A DNA stretch of 9,856 nucleotides, taken from positions 1-9,856 of the forward strand of contig DASVBK010000206.1 of assembly GCA_036375875.1 (NCBI GenBank), in the 5' to 3' direction. Source of the DNA: Prado023 sp036375875 (lineage in GTDB: Bacteria > Actinomycetota > Actinomycetes > S36-B12 > CAIYMF01). This document shows, piece after piece, positions 7,647 to 9,856 of this stretch. Both the position numbers and the translations under genes were made by a program. The stretch's first letter is position 1. Each line of letters begins with the position of its first letter. The notes beneath the pieces were generated by a model. That model saw nothing but the letters and a program-made list of their open reading frames with translations. It did not search any database and was not told the origin of the DNA.

Positions 7647-9269
7647 TCACCGAGTCCGGGTGCGAGCCCAGGCCGGGGGCTCGAACAGCGCCTCCCGCGG
7701 ATCGGGCCACCGCCATGCGGGCCCGGTCGCCGCACCCGACCGTGCGCAACCGTCGCCACCCGGCCCCGTCCCCTCCAGTGCCTGCGCGGGCGTGGCCGGC
7801 TCCGGTGCCGCGGCCGCCGGGCACCGCAGCCGCACCGTCACGTCGATCTCGTCGCCGGCTGCGAGGACCATCGCCCCGTCGCGCGCGACCCCCTCGCTGC
7901 GCTCGTCGAAGGGCTCGGCTGCGCAGGCCGTCGCGGTCGGACCGGGGCGCACCACGAGCCGGTAGCCACCAGCTGGCACGGGGCCGACCACCCGGCGCTC
8001 GGGGTCCACCCGGTCCGGCGCCGCGAAGTTGCGCCCCGGGCCGTAGCCGCCGGCCTCGATCGCGCGGGAGGCGGCGGTCGCCGGGAGGTCGGCCGGGCGC
8101 AGCTGCGCGAGGTAGTCCGTCAGGGCGGACCCGCCGGCACCGAGCACCCGCACGCTGAGGGTGGCACCGCGGGGAAGGGTCAGGTCGACCCCGGTGCGCA
8201 CCTCGCCGGGCTCGAGCGCGAACCGCGTTGCGTCGCGGGCCCGACGCGCGTCGTCGAACCACGTGCGGAACTCGCCGCCTTGCCAGGCCGTGAGGGTCAG
8301 CTGCTGGCCCGGCGGGATGCCCGCGATGCGGTAGCGGCCCTGGCCGTCAGCGGGCACCGCCACCGGGCACACCACCTCGCACCCGCGCACCTGCACGAGC
8401 GCCCGGGGCAGCGGCTGGCCTGCCTCGTCGCGGACCGTTCCCTGCAGCTGCGCCGCGCGCAGCAGCCGGATCGCCACCTCCGGCTCGTGCACGTCGGCAG
8501 CGATGGCCAGCGGATCCGATCCGGGGTCGGGCGCCGGCCAGTACCAGGGGCCCAGGTAGGCGGTGTCCGGGGGCAGTCGCACCTGCAGCTGCACTGCGAT
8601 GGGGGGGAGGTTGTCGATGCGGAAGCGCCCGGCCCCCGCCGTCGGGTTCACGTCGCCGACCGGCTCCGGCACCCGCTGGCCGGGGACGATCGCCACGACG
8701 CTCGCGCCCGGGATGAGCCAGCCCGCGACGTCATCGACGACCCGCCCAGTCACCGTCCTGCCGGTGGGCAGCTCGACGTCGGCCGTGACCGTCCTCGCCC
8801 CGACGCTCAGGACGCCGGCCTCCCGGCGGCTGAACGCCGCCGGCCAGTACGTGTCCACCAGGGGCTCCCCGGCGGGGGCCTGGACCAGGAGTCGGGCCCG
8901 CATCGGTGGCAGGCCGACGAACGCGTATCGGCCGCGCTCGTCGGTCGTCGTGCGCACCCCGGCGGCCCGCTGACCCCCGGGGGCGGCCACCGGCATCAGG
9001 CGGACCCAGGCGTAGGGCACTGGCGCGCCAGCGGTCGTGGTCACCCTGCCGGCGATCGTGGCGGTGGTGGGCCTGGCCCGTGCCGCCGTGCTCGGAGCCG
9101 TCGGGGAATCGCTGACTGGTCCGAGCGCCGGTGCCGAGCCAGCGGGGTTGGCCGCTGCAGACTGCGCACCCAGGCCGACGATCGTGCAGAGCGTCGCGGC
9201 AAGGACCAGCCCGCGTGCCCGGTGCCGGCAGGACCTCACCCTGAGGCGGTCGCGGCGGTCCTTGACCAC
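7647..9269 (-). CDS. Secreted protein with four carboxypeptidase-regulatory-like (prealbumin-like) repeats
   Basis: This 540-residue protein appears to be exported. A basic N-terminus (KDRRDRLRVR) precedes a hydrophobic core (about 20-36), with a likely signal peptidase I site after AQSAAA near 40. The rest is four beta-rich units of roughly 95-110 residues at about 72-167, 173-270, 274-366 and 369-480. Units 1-3 open with a (G)xV strand and turn (TIAGRVTTTAGAPVP, TVTGRVVDDVAG, LQGTVRDEAGQPLP). They continue with a GRYxFxGLPP-like turn and end near an aromatic motif (TYWPAAFSR, WYWPAP, FRTWFDD) plus a V-DVxLP strand. Unit 4 is diverged. This is the CarboxypepD_reg/transthyretin-like fold; no peptidase domain or catalytic residues are present. 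A cysteine pair (297, 301) lies in unit 3. GTG at 9269 is chosen over ATGs at 9302 and 9368 because GGGAGGT lies six bases upstream. A role in adhesion or sugar binding is possible but unproven. Confidence 0.82.
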   Translation of the reverse strand: MVKDRRDRLRVRSCRHRARGLVLAATLCTIVGLGAQSAAANPAGSAPALGPVSDSPTAPSTAARARPTTATIAGRVTTTAGAPVPYAWVRLMPVAAPGGQRAAGVRTTTDERGRYAFVGLPPMRARLLVQAPAGEPLVDTYWPAAFSRREAGVLSVGARTVTADVELPTGRTVTGRVVDDVAGWLIPGASVVAIVPGQRVPEPVGDVNPTAGAGRFRIDNLPPIAVQLQVRLPPDTAYLGPWYWPAPDPGSDPLAIAADVHEPEVAIRLLRAAQLQGTVRDEAGQPLPRALVQVRGCEVVCPVAVPADGQGRYRIAGIPPGQQLTLTAWQGGEFRTWFDDARRARDATRFALEPGEVRTGVDLTLPRGATLSVRVLGAGGSALTDYLAQLRPADLPATAASRAIEAGGYGPGRNFAAPDRVDPERRVVGPVPAGGYRLVVRPGPTATACAAEPFDERSEGVARDGAMVLAAGDEIDVTVRLRCPAAAAPEPATPAQALEGTGPGGDGCARSGAATGPAWRWPDPREALFEPPAWARTRTR

Positions 9270-9274
9270 GGCCC

Positions 9275-9281
9275 ACCTCCC
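9275..9281 (-). promoter_or_regulatory. Ribosome binding site deciding the secreted protein start
   Basis: On the minus strand GGGAGGT runs from 9281 to 9275; its GGAGG core ends six bases before GTG at 9269. Starting there gives a compact signal peptide. The upstream ATGs at 9302 and 9368 lack a comparable site and would add an unneeded N-terminal extension. Confidence 0.65.
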
Positions 9282-9375
9282 GTGCGCTCGGATGCCGGCC
9301 ATGGTGCCCCCGCCCGTCGCCGCCGGCAACGGCAGGCGGGAGGCGGGGTGAGGGGCAGGCGCCCGCACGCGCCCG

Positions 9376-9585
9376 TCAGCTGCCGCGCACGACCAACCCG
9401 TCGAGCAGCCGCTGGGTGGCCTCGGCGATCGACGTGACGGCCTCGTCGAAGGCCGCCTGGTTGTGGGCTGCCGGCGTCCGGAAGCCGCTCACCTTGCGGA
9501 CGTACTGCAGGGCGGCGGCGCGAACCTCGGCGTCGGTCGGCTCGTCGTGGAACGGCGGGCGCAGGGTCTGGATGCTGCGGCACAT
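9376..9585 (-). CDS. DUF2277 family small protein
   Basis: This 69-residue cytoplasmic protein has the hallmarks I recall for DUF2277: the N-terminus MCRSIQTLRPPF, the helix AALQYVRKVSGF at 24-35, then a second helical half beginning AAHNQAAFDEAV and ending in LLDGLV. Nothing is known of its biochemical role, and no catalytic motif is seen. ATG at 9585 is chosen because family members start MCRxI. The in-frame ATG at 9642 would prepend a G/R-rich stretch read from C-rich intergenic DNA. There is no good Shine-Dalgarno. CAGACT lies seven bases before the ATG and may be a degenerate -10 for a leaderless transcript. The secreted repeat protein gene follows after 106 bases on the same strand, with no clear promoter or terminator between, so co-transcription is possible. 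Confidence 0.82.
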   Translation of the reverse strand: MCRSIQTLRPPFHDEPTDAEVRAAALQYVRKVSGFRTPAAHNQAAFDEAVTSIAEATQRLLDGLVVRGS

Positions 9586-9641
9586 GGTCGGCAGTCTGCC
9601 CCCTGGCGCGGTCATCGGCGCCCCGGCCCACCGCCCCCGCA

Positions 9642-9663
9642 CCCTGTCCCCGCCCCCGCCCCC
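9642..9663 (-). other. Potential G-quadruplex run
   Basis: The plus strand has C runs of 3, 4, 5 and 5 at 9642-9644, 9648-9651, 9653-9657 and 9659-9663, separated by 1-3 bases. The minus strand therefore carries four closely spaced G runs that meet the standard G-quadruplex rule. It lies 57 bases upstream of the DUF2277 start. In such GC-rich DNA this may occur by chance. Confidence 0.45.
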
Positions 9664-9780
9664 GGCCCGTCCCTCCCGGCACCGCCCTCGCCGCCCCGTC
9701 CACCGCCCCCCTGCCCCCGCTCCCGGCCCGTCCCTCCCGGCACCCGCCCCCGCCGCCCGTCCACCGCCCCCTGCGCCCGC
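9661..9780. repeat. 61-bp imperfect tandem duplication in a C-rich intergenic region
   Basis: Copy 1 (9661-9721) and copy 2 (9722-9780) begin with 22 identical bases (CCCGGCCCGTCCCTCCCGGC and two more) and align throughout with a few one-base gaps and substitutions. Both contain CCCGTCCACCGCCCCC. The whole gap 9586-9815 is strongly cytosine-rich on the plus strand with almost no A. Apart from these repeats, the quadruplex-capable run at its left and the -10 at its right end, I see no gene or RNA in it. Confidence 0.75.
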
Positions 9781-9803
9781 CCCCCCAGCGCCCAGCCCGC
9801 CGC

Positions 9804-9809
9804 TACCCT
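9804..9809 (+). promoter_or_regulatory. Candidate -10 element for the gene at the right edge
   Basis: TACCCT fits TANNNT and is followed after six bases by GTG at 9816, the leaderless layout seen at csoR. No -35 is recognisable in the C-rich DNA before it, and no Shine-Dalgarno is present. Confidence 0.4.
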
Positions 9810-9815
9810 GCCCAC

Positions 9816-9856
9816 GTGCCAGAGCTCATCGCCGCCGTCGACCTGTGCACGGCGAA
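9816..9856 (+). CDS. Start of a plus-strand gene cut by the window edge
   Basis: Only 13 full codons are visible (VPELIAAVDLCTA). The C-rich, repetitive base composition stops abruptly here and balanced coding-like sequence begins. The -10-like TACCCT six bases before the GTG supports a true start. The VDLCTA stretch vaguely recalls N-termini of DUF2804 proteins, or less well the DxGT phosphate loop of FGGY sugar kinases with G replaced by C. Both are guesses; the product cannot be named. Confidence 0.5.
   Translation, partial: MPELIAAVDLCTA

Noticed and set aside
7690..7720. Lipobox in the secreted protein signal peptide, or a CRISPR, tRNA or mobile element anywhere in the window
   Set aside because: The only cysteine in the signal region follows T-L rather than a small residue, so it does not fit a lipobox. 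No spaced direct repeats, tRNA-like cloverleaf, transposase or terminal inverted repeats were found in any gap.
9298..9302. ATG at 9302 (or 9368) as the start of the secreted protein
   Set aside because: Neither has a convincing ribosome site, and both would put 11 to 33 residues ahead of a well-formed signal peptide that begins at the GTG with GGAGG six bases upstream.
7632..9437. Plus-strand open frame of 601 codons opposite the secreted protein
   Set aside because: The minus-strand frame has a signal peptide, a strong ribosome site and four recognisable repeats. The plus frame crosses the end of that gene and has only biased composition.
9612..9815. Minus-strand 67-codon glycine-rich frame upstream of DUF2277
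   Set aside because: It is a direct reading of the C-rich tandem-repeat spacer (G/R/A only), has no ribosome site and shows no conserved features.

Overview
This is a GC-rich bacterial window, almost certainly from an actinobacterium. The codon third positions are nearly all G or C. The gene content fits as well: a FadD15-type acyl-CoA synthetase, a CsoR-CopA pair and a DUF2277 protein. Several starts also look leaderless, with a -10 hexamer six or seven bases before ATG or GTG. The genus cannot be fixed from the sequence.

Left part (1-1833, plus strand): the end of a permease gene and the complete ATPase gene of a ferric-iron type (FbpB/FbpC-like) ABC importer, overlapping at GTGA. The substrate-binding protein and the rest of the permease lie beyond the left edge. 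A 22-base convergent gap follows, in which the two facing stop codons sit in opposite arms of one stem-loop.

Next (1856-3631, minus strand): a long-chain fatty acyl-CoA synthetase. A 184-base divergent gap separates it from two consecutive plus-strand GNAT acetyltransferases (3816-4999). The second is a YpeA-type protein with its own likely leaderless promoter. A short hairpin gap separates them from the copper block.

Copper block (5028-7603, minus strand): csoR, a Cu(I)-sensing repressor, is followed with a 4-base overlap by copA, a Cu(I)-exporting P1B-1 ATPase. A perfect 19-bp CsoR palindrome lies between and over the promoter hexamers just upstream of csoR. This gives a complete negative-feedback circuit: copper releases CsoR, and csoR-copA is then transcribed and copper pumped out.

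Right part (7647-9585, minus strand): a secreted protein with four carboxypeptidase-regulatory-like beta-sandwich repeats, preceded by a small DUF2277 protein. Both read toward csoR, but the copper operon has its own promoter. From about 9600 to 9800 lies a cytosine-dominated non-coding stretch with a 61-bp imperfect tandem duplication and a G-quadruplex-capable run on the minus strand. A new plus-strand gene starts at 9816 and runs off the right edge.

No undescribed multi-gene system is evident. The most interesting items are the compact copper promoter-operator, the uncharacterised secreted repeat protein beside it, the C-rich duplicated intergenic region, the stem spanning two stop codons, and the repeated leaderless start layout.
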